A stretch of DNA of 64,000 nt from assembly GCF_001746295.1 (NCBI RefSeq), contig NZ_MJAH01000005.1, positions 179,723-243,722 of the forward strand, written 5' to 3'. A program made the translations under genes and the position numbers. The stretch comes from Streptomyces sp. LUP47B (GTDB taxonomy: Bacteria > Actinomycetota > Actinomycetes > Streptomycetales > Streptomycetaceae). This document shows positions 50,838 to 60,478 of the stretch, in pieces. Every line of letters starts with the position of its first letter. The stretch's first letter is position 1. Under the pieces are notes generated by a model. That model saw nothing but the letters and a program-made list of their open reading frames with translations, did no database searches and had not been told where the DNA came from.

Positions 50838-51679
50838 ACGACCCCCCGGCCCTCCCGGCTCAGGAGAGCAGTCCGGGACGCCCTGCTCCCTACGGAGTGT
50901 CCTACGACGTCACGGACGCCGTTGCCGTCATCGAGCTGCGCGGGCCCGCCGACGGCAACGCGCTCGACGGGCACATGCGCAGCGCGCTCCTCATGGCGGC
51001 ACGGCGCCTCACGACGGCTACCGCACGAGGAGTCAGGGCGGCCCTGATCACGGGGCGTGGCCGGCACTTCTGTGTCGGCCAGGACCTCAAGGAGCACGCC
51101 CGGTTGCTGAAGACAGCACCGGCCACGGCCTTCGCGAACCTTCCCAACGACTACAACCCGTTGGTCAAAGAGCTGCACGCACTGCAGATCCCGCTCGTCG
51201 TGGCCGTCGAGGGGGCCTGCGTCGGGGCCGGGCTCGGCCTCGCCCTGTGCGCCGACGTGCGGGTCGCCGCCGAGGGCGCCCGCTTCGCGACCGCGTTCAC
51301 CGGAATCGGCCTGGCCTCCGACTCCGGGGTGGCCCGCGCCCTCGCCCGCCAGCTAGGCCCGTCGAGGACCGCCGGAATCATGCTCCTGGGGGAACGCTTC
51401 TCCGCGCAGGACGCGCAACGCTGGGGCCTGGTCCACCGGGTCGTACCGGACGGCTCCGCCGCGGCCGAGGGGCTGGCTCTGGCCCACGCCCTGGCCGAGG
51501 GGCCCACCGCCGCCTACCGGGAGATCAAGGCACTGCTCCGGTCGGCGGCCTCCGTTCCGCTGCCCGAGGCGCTGGAGCGCGAGGCCGTCGTCCAACGCCG
51601 ACTCGGCGCCACCGACGATCACCACGAGGCCGTCACAGCCTTCCTCGAACGCCGCGGTCCGGACTTCCACGGCCGCTGA
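50828..51679 (+). CDS. paaG: Enoyl-CoA hydratase/isomerase, PaaG-type
   Basis: Crotonase-fold enzyme of 283 residues. Oxyanion motif FCVGQDLKEHARLLK. In the active site the first hydratase Glu is absent (VGAGLGLALCADVRV) and an aspartate is present in FTGIGLASDSGVARALARQL. This is the pattern of PaaG, the 1,2-epoxyphenylacetyl-CoA isomerase that forms oxepin-CoA. The N-terminal 25 residues are Pro-rich and poorly conserved. Start ATG 50828 overlaps paaH. A 35-base gap separates it from paaA. Confidence 0.85.
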   Translation: MAVNDPPALPAQESSPGRPAPYGVSYDVTDAVAVIELRGPADGNALDGHMRSALLMAARRLTTATARGVRAALITGRGRHFCVGQDLKEHARLLKTAPATAFANLPNDYNPLVKELHALQIPLVVAVEGACVGAGLGLALCADVRVAAEGARFATAFTGIGLASDSGVARALARQLGPSRTAGIMLLGERFSAQDAQRWGLVHRVVPDGSAAAEGLALAHALAEGPTAAYREIKALLRSAASVPLPEALEREAVVQRRLGATDDHHEAVTAFLERRGPDFHGR

Positions 51680-51714
51680 TCCGCCCACCCACCCAGTACA
51701 CCGGGACACACACC

Positions 51715-52689
51715 ATGAACACCCCGACCGGCACGTCACCCGGGCCCCAGAGCCCGGAGTCCGCCTTCGACGACACCATCGCCCGCGACCAGCGCATCGA
51801 GCCCCGGGACTGGATGCCCGACGGCTACCGGGCCACGCTGATCCGGCAGATCGCCCAGCACGCCCACTCCGAGATCATCGGCATGCAGCCGGAAGGCGAC
51901 TGGATCACCCGGGCGCCCTCCCTGCGCCGCAAGGCCATCCTCTTCGCGAAGGTGCAGGACGAGGCAGGTCACGGGCTCTACCTGTACTCGGCGGCCGAGA
52001 CCCTCGGCGCGGACCGCTCGGAACTGACCGCGTGGCTGATCGAGGGCCGCCAGAAGTACTCCTCCATCTTCAACTACCCGACGCCGACCTTCGCCGACGT
52101 CGGGGTGATCGGCTGGTTCGTGGACGGCGCGGCCATCTGCAACCAGGTGCCCCTGTGCCGCACGTCGTACGGCCCGTACGGACGCGCCATGGTCCGCGTC
52201 TGCAAGGAGGAGTCCTTCCACCAGCGCCAGGGCTACGAACTGCTGCTCACCATGATGCGCGGCACCGACGAACAGCGGGACATGGTGCAGGACGCCGTCA
52301 ACCGCTGGTGGTGGCCCTCGCTGATGATGTTCGGCCCACCCGACGACGACTCTCCCAACTCCCTTCGTTCCATGGCCTGGAAGATCAAGCGGCACTCCAA
52401 CGACGAACTGCGCCGGCGTTTCGTCGACATGACCGTCCCGCAGTCCCGGAAGCTCGGCGTCACCCTGCCCGACCCTGAGCTGCGGTGGAACGAGGAGCGC
52501 GGACACCACGACTTCGGCACCCCCGACTGGGACGAGCTGAAGCGAGTGATCTCCGGTGAGGGACCGTGCAACGCCGAACGCATCGCCCGGCGCCGTGCCG
52601 CGCACGAGGAAGGCGCCTGGGTACGGGAAGCCGCGGCCGCGCACGCCCGCAGGCAGGCCGCCCCGGTGCGGGAAGGAGCGGCGGCATGA
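51715..52689 (+). CDS. paaA: PaaA, phenylacetyl-CoA epoxidase catalytic subunit
   Basis: Diiron oxygenase subunit of 324 residues that epoxidises phenylacetyl-CoA at positions 1,2. The four-helix-bundle iron ligands are seen in AQHAHSEIIGMQPEGDWI, AKVQDEAGHGLYLYSAAETL and VCKEESFHQRQGYELLL. Further conserved text is RQKYSSIFNYPTPTFADVGV. It works in a complex with PaaB and PaaC, with electrons from PaaE. ATG 51715; it overlaps paaB by four bases. Confidence 0.96.
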   Translation: MNTPTGTSPGPQSPESAFDDTIARDQRIEPRDWMPDGYRATLIRQIAQHAHSEIIGMQPEGDWITRAPSLRRKAILFAKVQDEAGHGLYLYSAAETLGADRSELTAWLIEGRQKYSSIFNYPTPTFADVGVIGWFVDGAAICNQVPLCRTSYGPYGRAMVRVCKEESFHQRQGYELLLTMMRGTDEQRDMVQDAVNRWWWPSLMMFGPPDDDSPNSLRSMAWKIKRHSNDELRRRFVDMTVPQSRKLGVTLPDPELRWNEERGHHDFGTPDWDELKRVISGEGPCNAERIARRRAAHEEGAWVREAAAAHARRQAAPVREGAAA

Positions 52690-53012
52690 GCGGCACCGAG
52701 GGAGTCCCGGCGCAAGCCGCTGTTCGTACCCAGGCGCAGTGGCCGCTGTACGAGGTGTTCGTCCGGGGCAGGCGCGGCCTCAGCCACGTCCACGTCGGCT
52801 CCCTTCGCGCGGCCGACGACGACATGGCCCTCACCCATGCCCGGGACCTGTACACCCGGCGCAACGAGGGCGTCAGCATCTGGGCCGTGCGCTCGGACAC
52901 CATCGCCGCGTCCACCCCCGGCGAGAAGGACCCCTTCTTCGCGCCGAGCGGCGACAAGGTCTACCGGCATCCCACCTTTTACGCCATTCCCGACGACGTC
53001 CCCCACATCTAG
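52686..53012 (+). CDS. paaB: PaaB, phenylacetyl-CoA epoxidase subunit
   Basis: Small bridging subunit of 108 residues needed for assembly of the PaaAC complex. Seen: WPLYEVFVRGRRGLSHVHVG, ADDDMALTHARDLYTRRNEG and VSIWAVRSDTIAAS, all matching PaaB. The N-terminal 18 residues are variable. ATG 52686 overlaps the paaA stop (ATGA). Confidence 0.94.
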   Translation: MSGTEGVPAQAAVRTQAQWPLYEVFVRGRRGLSHVHVGSLRAADDDMALTHARDLYTRRNEGVSIWAVRSDTIAASTPGEKDPFFAPSGDKVYRHPTFYAIPDDVPHI

Positions 53013-53022
53013 GAGCGAGCGC

Positions 53023-53889
53023 ATGAGTGACGAGGACCTGTACGTCGACGCCGACAACGCTCAATGGGCGTTCGGTACGGGCTTCACCGACCCGCTGCAC
53101 GGTGTCGACCAGGCGGTACCCGACGGTGTCGACGCCGCGGATCTGGTCGCCTGCTGTCTGGCGCTGGGCGACGACGCCCTGGTGTCCGCACAGCGGCTCG
53201 CCGAGTGGTGCACCCGCGCCCCGGAGTTGGAGGAGGAGCTGGCCCTGGCCAACATCGGCCTGGATCTGCTCGGCCAGGCTCGTCTGCTGTACGCCCGAGC
53301 CGGCCAGGCCGACGGCACCGGCCGAGGCGAGGACGCCTACGCCTACTTCCGCGACCCGGACGACTTCCGCAACGTGCGACTCGCCGAACTGCCCTGCGGT
53401 GACTTCGCGTTCACCGTCGCCCGCCTGCTGGTGATGTCCGTCTGGAGACTGGCCCTTTGCGAGGCACTGACCGCTGCGCCCGACCCGGTGCTGGCCGCCG
53501 TCGCCGCGAAGAGTGTCAAGGAGCTGACGTACCACGGTCGTTACGCCGCCGGGTGGACCGTGCGTCTCGGTGACGGCACCGACGAGTCGCGGGCCCGCAT
53601 CGAAGCCGCCCTGGGCGACGTCGCCCCCTGGCTGGACGAACTGATGACCGAGCGCACCGCGGTACGCCTCGGCGTGGATCCCGCCACCGTCGCCGACCGG
53701 ACCCGACGCGAACTGTCCGACGTGCTCGCCCGGGCCGGACTGCACCGGTCCGGGCCGACGCCCCGCGACGACATGTTCGCGTCCTGCGTACCGGGCTCCG
53801 GTCGGGACGGAGACCACACCGAGCATCTGGTGCCCCTGCTCACCGAACTGCAGAGCGTCGCCCGCGCCCACCCGGACGCGACATGGTGA
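53023..53889 (+). CDS. paaC: PaaC, phenylacetyl-CoA epoxidase structural subunit
   Basis: Ferritin-like structural subunit of 288 residues, homologous to PaaA but without a working iron site. Seen: ELEEELALANIGLDLLGQAR, EDAYAYFRDPDDFRNVRLAE, and VKELTYHGRYAAGWTVRLGD, which is highly conserved in PaaC. ATG 53023 has AGGAGCGAGC upstream. It overlaps paaD by seven bases. It pairs with PaaA to form the catalytic core. Confidence 0.94.
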   Translation: MSDEDLYVDADNAQWAFGTGFTDPLHGVDQAVPDGVDAADLVACCLALGDDALVSAQRLAEWCTRAPELEEELALANIGLDLLGQARLLYARAGQADGTGRGEDAYAYFRDPDDFRNVRLAELPCGDFAFTVARLLVMSVWRLALCEALTAAPDPVLAAVAAKSVKELTYHGRYAAGWTVRLGDGTDESRARIEAALGDVAPWLDELMTERTAVRLGVDPATVADRTRRELSDVLARAGLHRSGPTPRDDMFASCVPGSGRDGDHTEHLVPLLTELQSVARAHPDATW

Positions 53890-54425
53890 CCGCGTCTGAG
53901 CGAGCGGAGCAGGGCGGGGAACTGACGCGACGCGCCCGGGACATCGCCGCGGGCGTCCCGGATCCCGAACTGCCGATGCTGACGCTCTCCGACCTCGGGG
54001 TGCTCCGCGGCATCGACGTGGACAAGGACGGAAGCGTCGTCGTGCAACTCACCCCGACGTACGCGGGCTGCCCCGCCGTGGCGGAGATGCGCGCCGAGGT
54101 CGCCACCCGGCTGCGCACCGCCGGCTTTGCCGACGTGCGGGTGGTCACGGTGCTCGACCCGCCCTGGACCACCGACTGGATCACCGCCGAGGGCCGCCGC
54201 AAGCTGGCGGAACACGGCATCGCGCCGCCCGGTGCACGGCGACCCGCGCACTCCGCGCCGACCCGGGTCTGGCTGTCCCTGACCCCCCACCCGGCAGGCG
54301 TGCCCTGCCCCCGCTGTGCCTCCATCGACACCGAGGAACTCTCACGCTTCGCCGCCACCGCCTGCACCGCTCTTCGGCGCTGCCGCGCCTGCCTGGAGCC
54401 TTTCCCGCACATCAAGGAACTCTGA
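53883..54425 (+). CDS. paaD: PaaD, phenylacetyl-CoA epoxidase iron-sulfur assembly factor
   Basis: Protein of 180 residues of the MIP18/DUF59-like family. The N-terminal domain has VPDPELPMLTLSDLGVLRGI and PTYAGCPAVAEMRAEVATRL with the conserved cysteine. The C-terminal zinc region has VPCPRCASIDTEELSRF and CTALRRCRACLEPFPHIKEL. In E. coli PaaD helps mature the PaaE iron-sulfur centre. The stop overlaps the paaE start. Confidence 0.94.
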   Translation: MVTASERAEQGGELTRRARDIAAGVPDPELPMLTLSDLGVLRGIDVDKDGSVVVQLTPTYAGCPAVAEMRAEVATRLRTAGFADVRVVTVLDPPWTTDWITAEGRRKLAEHGIAPPGARRPAHSAPTRVWLSLTPHPAGVPCPRCASIDTEELSRFAATACTALRRCRACLEPFPHIKEL

Positions 54426-55543
54426 TGACCGACCCCGCACCGCCCGCTGCCGTACGGGCCCGCCGCCGTCCGGCTTTCCATGCTCTGCGCGTGGCTTCCG
54501 TGGAGCCGCTGTGCTCCGACGCCGCCGCCCTCACCCTCGACGTTCCGGACCATCTGGCCGACGAGTTCGCCTTCCTCCCCGGCCAATGCCTCACCCTTCG
54601 CCGGGAGTTCGACGGACGCGACGAGCGCCGTTCGTACTCCATCTGCGCACCGGCCGGAACACCGCCCCGCATCGGCGTGCGCGTGGTACCGGAGGGGGTC
54701 TTCTCCTCCTGGCTCGTCCACGACGTGCGTCCCGGCGACACCCTTCACGTCATGGGCCCGGCCGGCGCCTTCACTCCCGACCTCGGCGATGCCGGTCCCC
54801 TCGGCCACCATGTGCTCATCGCCGCCGGATCCGGCGTCACACCCATGCTCTCCATAGCCGCGTCCGTCCTGGGCGCGGACGAGGCCTCACGCATCACCCT
54901 GATCTACGGCAACCGGCGCACCGGCACCGTGATGTTCGCGGACGAACTCGCCGACCTGAAGGACCAGTACCCGGGCCGCTTCCAGCTCGCCCACGTCCTG
55001 TCCCGCGAGCCGCGCGAAGCCGAACTGCTCTCCGGCCGCCTCGACACCGTCCGGCTCACCACGCTGCTCGGCGCCCTCGTCGACATCCCTGACGTCGACC
55101 ACTGGTGGCTGTGCGGACCGCACGGCATGGTTCGCGAGGCCTGCGCTGCCCTCGCCGGTCTCGGCGTCCCGGCCGACCGTGTCCACAGGGAACTGTTCCA
55201 CGCGGAGGACGAACCGCCCGCCCCGTCGTCGGCGGCCGATCGTGACAGCGCGGAAGGCGGCGACCCGAAGAGCGAGATCACCGTGGTCCTCGACGGCCGG
55301 GCCACCGCGTTCTCCGCCCCGCGCGACCGGACCGTCCTCGACAGTGCCCAACAGGCGCGCCCCGACCTGCCGTTCGCGTGCAAGGGCGGTGTCTGCGGCA
55401 CCTGCCGCGCCCTCGTCACCCACGGTGCCGCCGACATGCGCCGCAACTACGCGCTGGAACCCGCCGAGGTGTCCGCGGGCTACGTCCTCACCTGCCAGAC
55501 CTTCGCGGTCTCCGACCGTCTCACCGTCGACTTCGACAGGTGA
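54425..55543 (+). CDS. paaE: PaaE, phenylacetyl-CoA epoxidase reductase
   Basis: NADPH-dependent reductase of 372 residues that feeds electrons to the diiron site of PaaA. FAD-binding RRSYSICAPAGTPPRIGVRV, nucleotide-binding IAAGSGVTPMLSIAASVLG, and a C-terminal plant-type ferredoxin domain with [2Fe-2S] ligands in CKGGVCGTCRAL and YVLTCQTF. Between them is the linker EPPAPSSAADRDSAEGGD. It is the last gene of the paa operon. No clear terminator was found after it. Confidence 0.95.
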   Translation: MTDPAPPAAVRARRRPAFHALRVASVEPLCSDAAALTLDVPDHLADEFAFLPGQCLTLRREFDGRDERRSYSICAPAGTPPRIGVRVVPEGVFSSWLVHDVRPGDTLHVMGPAGAFTPDLGDAGPLGHHVLIAAGSGVTPMLSIAASVLGADEASRITLIYGNRRTGTVMFADELADLKDQYPGRFQLAHVLSREPREAELLSGRLDTVRLTTLLGALVDIPDVDHWWLCGPHGMVREACAALAGLGVPADRVHRELFHAEDEPPAPSSAADRDSAEGGDPKSEITVVLDGRATAFSAPRDRTVLDSAQQARPDLPFACKGGVCGTCRALVTHGAADMRRNYALEPAEVSAGYVLTCQTFAVSDRLTVDFDR

Positions 55544-55696
55544 ACATACGTATCCGATTGCGTAGTTCCACTGGTTCCTGCGGAAGACAGCGTTGGGAGA
55601 CTCGCCCCATGAGCTGCCTGACGGAGCCGTGGTGTCACGCCGGGGAGCGAACACTGTCCAGTCACCAGAGCCCAGCTGACCTTTGGAGAGTCTCCG

Positions 55697-55885
55697 TTGG
55701 TTTCCAAGATTCGTGTCCTTCTGGGCATGCTCGTGCTCCTGGCGCTGGCCATCGGCGCCATCGCCCTGCTCGCGGCTGTGAAGGCCGCCGCCGTCTGGTT
55801 CACGCTCGTTCCTCTCGGCATCCTCGTCACCGGTTCAACCTTCGCCCGGTTGTCGGGATGGTTCGACAAGAAGGCCGGTGGCTGA
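55697..55885 (+). CDS. Small two-helix membrane protein
   Basis: Predicted 62-residue protein starting at TTG 55697 with GGAGAG six bases upstream. Two membrane segments: VLLGMLVLLALAIGAIALLA and AAVWFTLVPLGILVTGST, with a positively charged end WFDKKAGG. The frame shows good codon bias. Similar tiny membrane proteins occur in Streptomyces without a known function. Confidence 0.55.
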   Translation: MVSKIRVLLGMLVLLALAIGAIALLAAVKAAAVWFTLVPLGILVTGSTFARLSGWFDKKAGG

Positions 55886-56031
55886 CGTTCCCGAACGGCG
55901 TACGCCCGTAGGTGAGTTGGCCTTCGGGGTTGAGCTCTGACGTGCCCGTCGGCTCCGGTCACCTGTCCCACAGGATTTCCACAAGACGGGTCACTACGGT
56001 CTTATCGGGGGATACGCTTAAGATCCCACTT

Positions 56032-58881
56032 ATGGCTGATGATCCGCAGAATGGCGGCCTGCTCCCCGACGGTGTCCTCGTGCCGGCAGGTCGGCATGGC
56101 GCTCGGCCTGCCGAGGCCCGTCAGTTCGTACTTTCTGAGGTCGGTGGCCTCGGGCCCATGTCCCACGGCGTGGATGTCGGCGATCGCCGCCTGTCCGGGC
56201 GGGACGTCGAAGTGGCAGCCCTGCTTGCGGCCTTGACCGGTCTGCAGGAGGGAATGGGGCGGGCGATCGCGCTGGTCGGAGAGCCGGGGATCGGCAAAAG
56301 CACGCTGCTGTCGACGGCGGCAGCGTATGCCCGAACCATGGAGGTCGCAGTCCTCACGGCGCATGGTGGGGGCGCGGGCCCCGTGCCTGCTCCGCCCGCC
56401 GGGGCAGACGCTGAGGGCGTGGGCCGGGTGGTGGAGTCCACAACCCGCTCAGCCGCCGTGCTGGCGGTGATGGACGACCTGCATCAGCTGTCCGCCGACC
56501 AGATCGAGGACCTGGAAAAGCTGATAGCGGCGACCGCGGCCGGCCCGGTGCTGTGTCTCCTGGCCTACCGGCGGAGCCGGCTTTCACCCGCCCTCGCGGC
56601 CGCCCTCTCCCGCGCGGCGTCCGCCGGCCTGCTGGAGGTCTGGGACCTTACGCCGCTGCCCCAGGAGCACACCCGGCATGTACTCGACGAGCACGCGAAC
56701 GCCGATGAGGGCCATCGTGAGACCACGGGCGACATGGACCTCGATGCGGCCGTCGCCCCTCGAAGGAGCATCGATGCCGGTACGGCGATCCTGGGCGAGT
56801 TGGTCGGCCTCGATCCTGGTGCCCTGACGGCAGTCCAGGCCGCAGCCGTCCTCGGTGAGCCGTTCCACCCCGAACTGCTGGCCGCGGTCGCGGGCCTGGA
56901 GATGCCCGAGACCATGGCTGCGCTGGACACCCTCATCCGCCTGGATCTGGTGCGGCCGACCGAACCCGCGACGCAACTGGAGCTGCGGCAACAGGCAGTA
57001 CAGGAGGTCGTCTACCAGCGGCTCGAATTCAGCCGGCGCGTCGCCCTGCACCGGCGTGCCGAGCGGGTGCTGGCCGAGCAGGGGGCTCCGATCGCGCGGC
57101 GCGCCCACCATGTCGCCCGGGCCGCCGACCCGCACCGACCCGACCACATAACGACCTTGATCGCCGCCACGAGGGGCGTGCTCTACGCCAAGCCCGCGTT
57201 GGCAGCCGAGTACCTGCATGCCGCGCTGCCGCTGCTCCGAGAAGGCCAGGCCCACTGGCACGAAGCGCAGGTCCTGCTCGCTCGCACCCGATTGCTGACC
57301 GGAAACGCTTCCGAGGGCCGGGCCCTTCTCGACGCGCTGCGGTCGGCCATGCCCGGCGGGCAGCCCATCGAAGCGACCGCGCTCGCCGACTCCAGCCGGA
57401 TCGAACGACGGCTCGGGCGGTACACCGAAGCCGGAGCCATCGCGCGCGCCGGTCTCGCGGCGCTGGCCGACCACGACACCGCGACCGCCGCCGCCCTGCA
57501 CACCGAACTGGCTGACTACGCCTACGACCTGCAGGACTACGAGACATCCCGGAACCATGCCGAGACAGCCGCGGCGATCGCGCACAGACACCATGACGAC
57601 ATCGGTGAGTCCTTCGCCTTGGCCCAGGCCGCCCTCGCCCACCTGTTCACAGGCGACCAGGCGACCGCGCGGGCAACGACGACCAGAGCGGCCGAACTCA
57701 TCGACGTCGCCTCCGACACCACCCTCCTGACAAACCTGGAGGCAGCGTTCCAGTTGGGTATGGCAGAAGGGATGATGGGACGGCTGGTCGACGCGGAACG
57801 CCACCTCACGCGCGGCGCAGCCCTGTCCAGGAGCACGGGGCAGACGTACATCCAGCCCCAGATACTCACGGTGTTGGCGAACACCCAGCTGCGCTCGGGG
57901 AACCTGCGCCGCGCGCTGGCGACCCTGGACGAGACCGCCCGCCACATCGAGCAAGTCGGCAACCCCGCCACTGAGGCGATCATCGCGATGGTGCGGGCCG
58001 AGACCCTCTACTGGCGAAACAGCCCCGGTGACCTACAGGACGCGGTCGCGACGGCGGAACACGCCGCGGCGATCGCCGGCGACACACCGACCGCGTGGGC
58101 GGTCACCGTCCGCTGCTTCCACGCCGAATTCGTCCTGCTCACCGGCGACACGGCACGCGCCCGATCGCTCCTGCTGAACGCGGCAGGCGGAACTGACCTG
58201 CCCAGGCTCACCACATGGCGCAAACCGCGCTGGTGCGACACCCTGGCGCAGGCGGCGTTCGCGGAAAACGACCACGCGTCGGTCGACCACTGGGCACGAC
58301 TCGCCGAGACCTGCCTCGAACAGCTTCCCTCCACCAGCCGACAGGGTTTCGCCCTGCGTGCGCGTATGCGGGCCCACGCCCTGGGCGGCGCGACGGAGCG
58401 GGCGGTGCGCAGTGCGAAGGAGGCGATCACCGCGTTTTCGGACAGCGACGAACGCCTCGAGGTCTGCCGTACGCTCCTCACGGCCGCCGAGCTGTCCCTG
58501 CACGCGGGGCGTACCCATGAGGTGGCCAACTGGCTGGACCATGCCGGAATCCTGGCGGACCAGTGCGGTTCCGCACGTCTGACCGAGGCGGTCGTCCACC
58601 AGCGCGGCAGGCTCGCCGCCGCGCCGACCGTCCCTGACGCGTCGGCGTCGCTCACGGCCCGGGAACGAGAGATAGCCGACCTGGTCAGCACGGGAATGAC
58701 GAACGGTCAGGTCGCCGCAACCCTGGTGCTCAGCGTGCGGACAGTCGAGACCCACCTGGGACAGGCATATCGCAAGCTCGGTGTCTCGAACCGTGCGAGC
58801 CTCACCCGCATCATGCTGAACAGCCGCGCCCTCCCGCGCCACGAACCACCACCGGCGCCCGGCCGCCCGGCACGGGAGTGA
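56032..58881 (+). CDS. LuxR-family regulator with ATPase domain (LAL type)
   Basis: Large regulator of about 949 residues. An N-terminal AAA-type ATPase has Walker A LVGEPGIGKSTLLS near residue 85 and Walker B-like AVLAVMDDLHQLSADQIEDL. The middle 500 residues are TPR-like helices. The C-terminal LuxR helix-turn-helix is SLTAREREIADLVSTGMTNG, then VAATLVLSVRTVETHLGQAY. LAL proteins activate sugar or secondary-metabolite operons. Its position after paa suggests but does not prove a link. ATG 56032 (MADDPQNGG) is a plausible start; a frame-compatible one lies at 55912. It converges with the next gene. Confidence 0.9.
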   Translation: MADDPQNGGLLPDGVLVPAGRHGARPAEARQFVLSEVGGLGPMSHGVDVGDRRLSGRDVEVAALLAALTGLQEGMGRAIALVGEPGIGKSTLLSTAAAYARTMEVAVLTAHGGGAGPVPAPPAGADAEGVGRVVESTTRSAAVLAVMDDLHQLSADQIEDLEKLIAATAAGPVLCLLAYRRSRLSPALAAALSRAASAGLLEVWDLTPLPQEHTRHVLDEHANADEGHRETTGDMDLDAAVAPRRSIDAGTAILGELVGLDPGALTAVQAAAVLGEPFHPELLAAVAGLEMPETMAALDTLIRLDLVRPTEPATQLELRQQAVQEVVYQRLEFSRRVALHRRAERVLAEQGAPIARRAHHVARAADPHRPDHITTLIAATRGVLYAKPALAAEYLHAALPLLREGQAHWHEAQVLLARTRLLTGNASEGRALLDALRSAMPGGQPIEATALADSSRIERRLGRYTEAGAIARAGLAALADHDTATAAALHTELADYAYDLQDYETSRNHAETAAAIAHRHHDDIGESFALAQAALAHLFTGDQATARATTTRAAELIDVASDTTLLTNLEAAFQLGMAEGMMGRLVDAERHLTRGAALSRSTGQTYIQPQILTVLANTQLRSGNLRRALATLDETARHIEQVGNPATEAIIAMVRAETLYWRNSPGDLQDAVATAEHAAAIAGDTPTAWAVTVRCFHAEFVLLTGDTARARSLLLNAAGGTDLPRLTTWRKPRWCDTLAQAAFAENDHASVDHWARLAETCLEQLPSTSRQGFALRARMRAHALGGATERAVRSAKEAITAFSDSDERLEVCRTLLTAAELSLHAGRTHEVANWLDHAGILADQCGSARLTEAVVHQRGRLAAAPTVPDASASLTAREREIADLVSTGMTNGQVAATLVLSVRTVETHLGQAYRKLGVSNRASLTRIMLNSRALPRHEPPPAPGRPARE

Positions 58882-58887
58882 GCTCCT

Positions 58888-60462
58888 TCACCAACTGGCC
58901 TTGCGGTGCAGCTCCCACATCATCATGATCGTCGAGGGGTCGAGCGACTGCTCGCCGCCGGAGATGTCGTCGCCGGCCGCGATGTACTGGCGTCCCTGCC
59001 AGAGCGGGATCAGACGGGCGTCGTCGACGAGGATCTGCTGGGCCTCCTCGAAGTCCTCGACGGCCTCGCCGCGATCGTCCTCGGCGCGCGCCTCGGGCAG
59101 CAGCTTGCCGGTGATCACGGGTGACAGGTAAGGCGTACCGAGGGTGTTGTGGTCGCCGACGAAGGGGGCGATGAAGTTGTCGGCGTCGGGGAAGTCGGGG
59201 AACCAACCGCGCCCGAACACCGGGTACTCGCCCTTCTGGTAACCGATGACGTACGTCTTCCACGGCCGGCCCTTGAGGGTGATGGTGAACAGGCCCGAGC
59301 CGTCCAGTTGCCGCTTGAGCTCCTGGAACTCCTTCACGGTCTCCGAGCCGTAGCGGTCAGTCGTGTACCAGAAAGTGAGCGGGACCCGCTGGGTGATGCC
59401 GGCGTCGGCGAGGGTCCGGCGGGCTTTGGAGGTACTGGGATCACCGTACGTGTCGAAGTAGCCGGGGGTGTGGCCGGTCAGCCCGGCCGGGACCATGGAG
59501 TAGAGCGGGTCGACGGTGCCCCGGTAGACCTTGAAGGTGATGGCGGGACGGTCCACGACCTGGGCAACGGCCTTGCGGACGGCCGGAATCCCGGCCCATG
59601 GGTCCTTGGGGTTGAACACCAGATAGTTGATGTCGACACCGGACCCGTCGATCAGTTGCTGGTCGGAGGAGTTGTACGACTGCAGGGCGACGATGTCGGA
59701 CGCGGCGAGACCGCGGTAGGTGACATCGATCGCCCCGGTCCGCAGGGCTTTGACCATCGTGGCCGAATCATGGAAGTAGCGGATGGTGACTGCGTTGTTG
59801 TGCCGGTCGGCGAAGCCCTGGTAGTCGCCGTTGCGGACGAGTTCGGCCTGCTTGCCGTCCTCGTAGGACTTGAGCGTGTACGGCCCGGAGCCGTACACCG
59901 ACTTGTCCCTGCGCAGTGACCTGGCGGGGTAGTCGTCGGGGTCGACGATCGACATGGCCGGGGTGGCGAGCACGAACGGGAAGGTGGCGTCGGCCTTGTT
60001 GAGGTGGAAGACCACCTCGCGGTCGCCGAGCACCTGCACCCGGTCGAGGCTGCCGAGCAGTCCGGCCGGGCCGCCGGCCGCGTTGATGGTCCGGATCCGG
60101 TCGACGGAGTACTTGACGGCGCGTGCGTCGAGCGTCGCGCCGTCGGTGAACTTCAGGCCGTGGCGCAGTTCGCAGCGGTAGGTGCGGTTGCCGGAGTCCG
60201 TGAAGGCGCAGCTCTCGGCGGCGTCGGGCTGGGGGGTGGTGGCGCCGTTCGGGTAGGCGAGGAGCGTCTGGTAGATGTTCCGGAACAGCTCCCAGGAGCC
60301 GTCCCAGGCCCCGGCCGGATCGAGGGTGCTGGGGGCGCTGGTCGTCCCGACGACGATCGGCCCGCCGGCCCCCGCGCTGCCGGAGAAGACGCCGCACCCT
60401 GCCACCAGGGACATGGCTGCGACAGCGGCCACTCTTCGCAGGACTCGGTTCTGGTTGAACAC
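58888..60462 (-). CDS. Extracellular solute-binding lipoprotein, oligopeptide type (SBP_bac_5)
   Basis: Substrate-binding protein of 524 residues. The signal peptide RRVAAVAAMSLVAGCG carries a lipobox with lipidated Cys near residue 25. The mature part begins with GPIVVGTTSAPSTLDPAGAW and contains LRHGLKFTDGATLDARAVKY and PDAAESCAFTDSGNRTYRCE, the SBP_bac_5 signature region. No permease or ATPase genes flank it in the window, so it may serve a transporter encoded elsewhere. GTG 60462 has GAGGAG seven bases upstream. A dyad at 60479-60499 lies just before. Confidence 0.88.
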   Translation of the reverse strand: MFNQNRVLRRVAAVAAMSLVAGCGVFSGSAGAGGPIVVGTTSAPSTLDPAGAWDGSWELFRNIYQTLLAYPNGATTPQPDAAESCAFTDSGNRTYRCELRHGLKFTDGATLDARAVKYSVDRIRTINAAGGPAGLLGSLDRVQVLGDREVVFHLNKADATFPFVLATPAMSIVDPDDYPARSLRRDKSVYGSGPYTLKSYEDGKQAELVRNGDYQGFADRHNNAVTIRYFHDSATMVKALRTGAIDVTYRGLAASDIVALQSYNSSDQQLIDGSGVDINYLVFNPKDPWAGIPAVRKAVAQVVDRPAITFKVYRGTVDPLYSMVPAGLTGHTPGYFDTYGDPSTSKARRTLADAGITQRVPLTFWYTTDRYGSETVKEFQELKRQLDGSGLFTITLKGRPWKTYVIGYQKGEYPVFGRGWFPDFPDADNFIAPFVGDHNTLGTPYLSPVITGKLLPEARAEDDRGEAVEDFEEAQQILVDDARLIPLWQGRQYIAAGDDISGGEQSLDPSTIMMMWELHRKASW

Positions 60463-60478
60463 ACGCACACTCCTCGAT

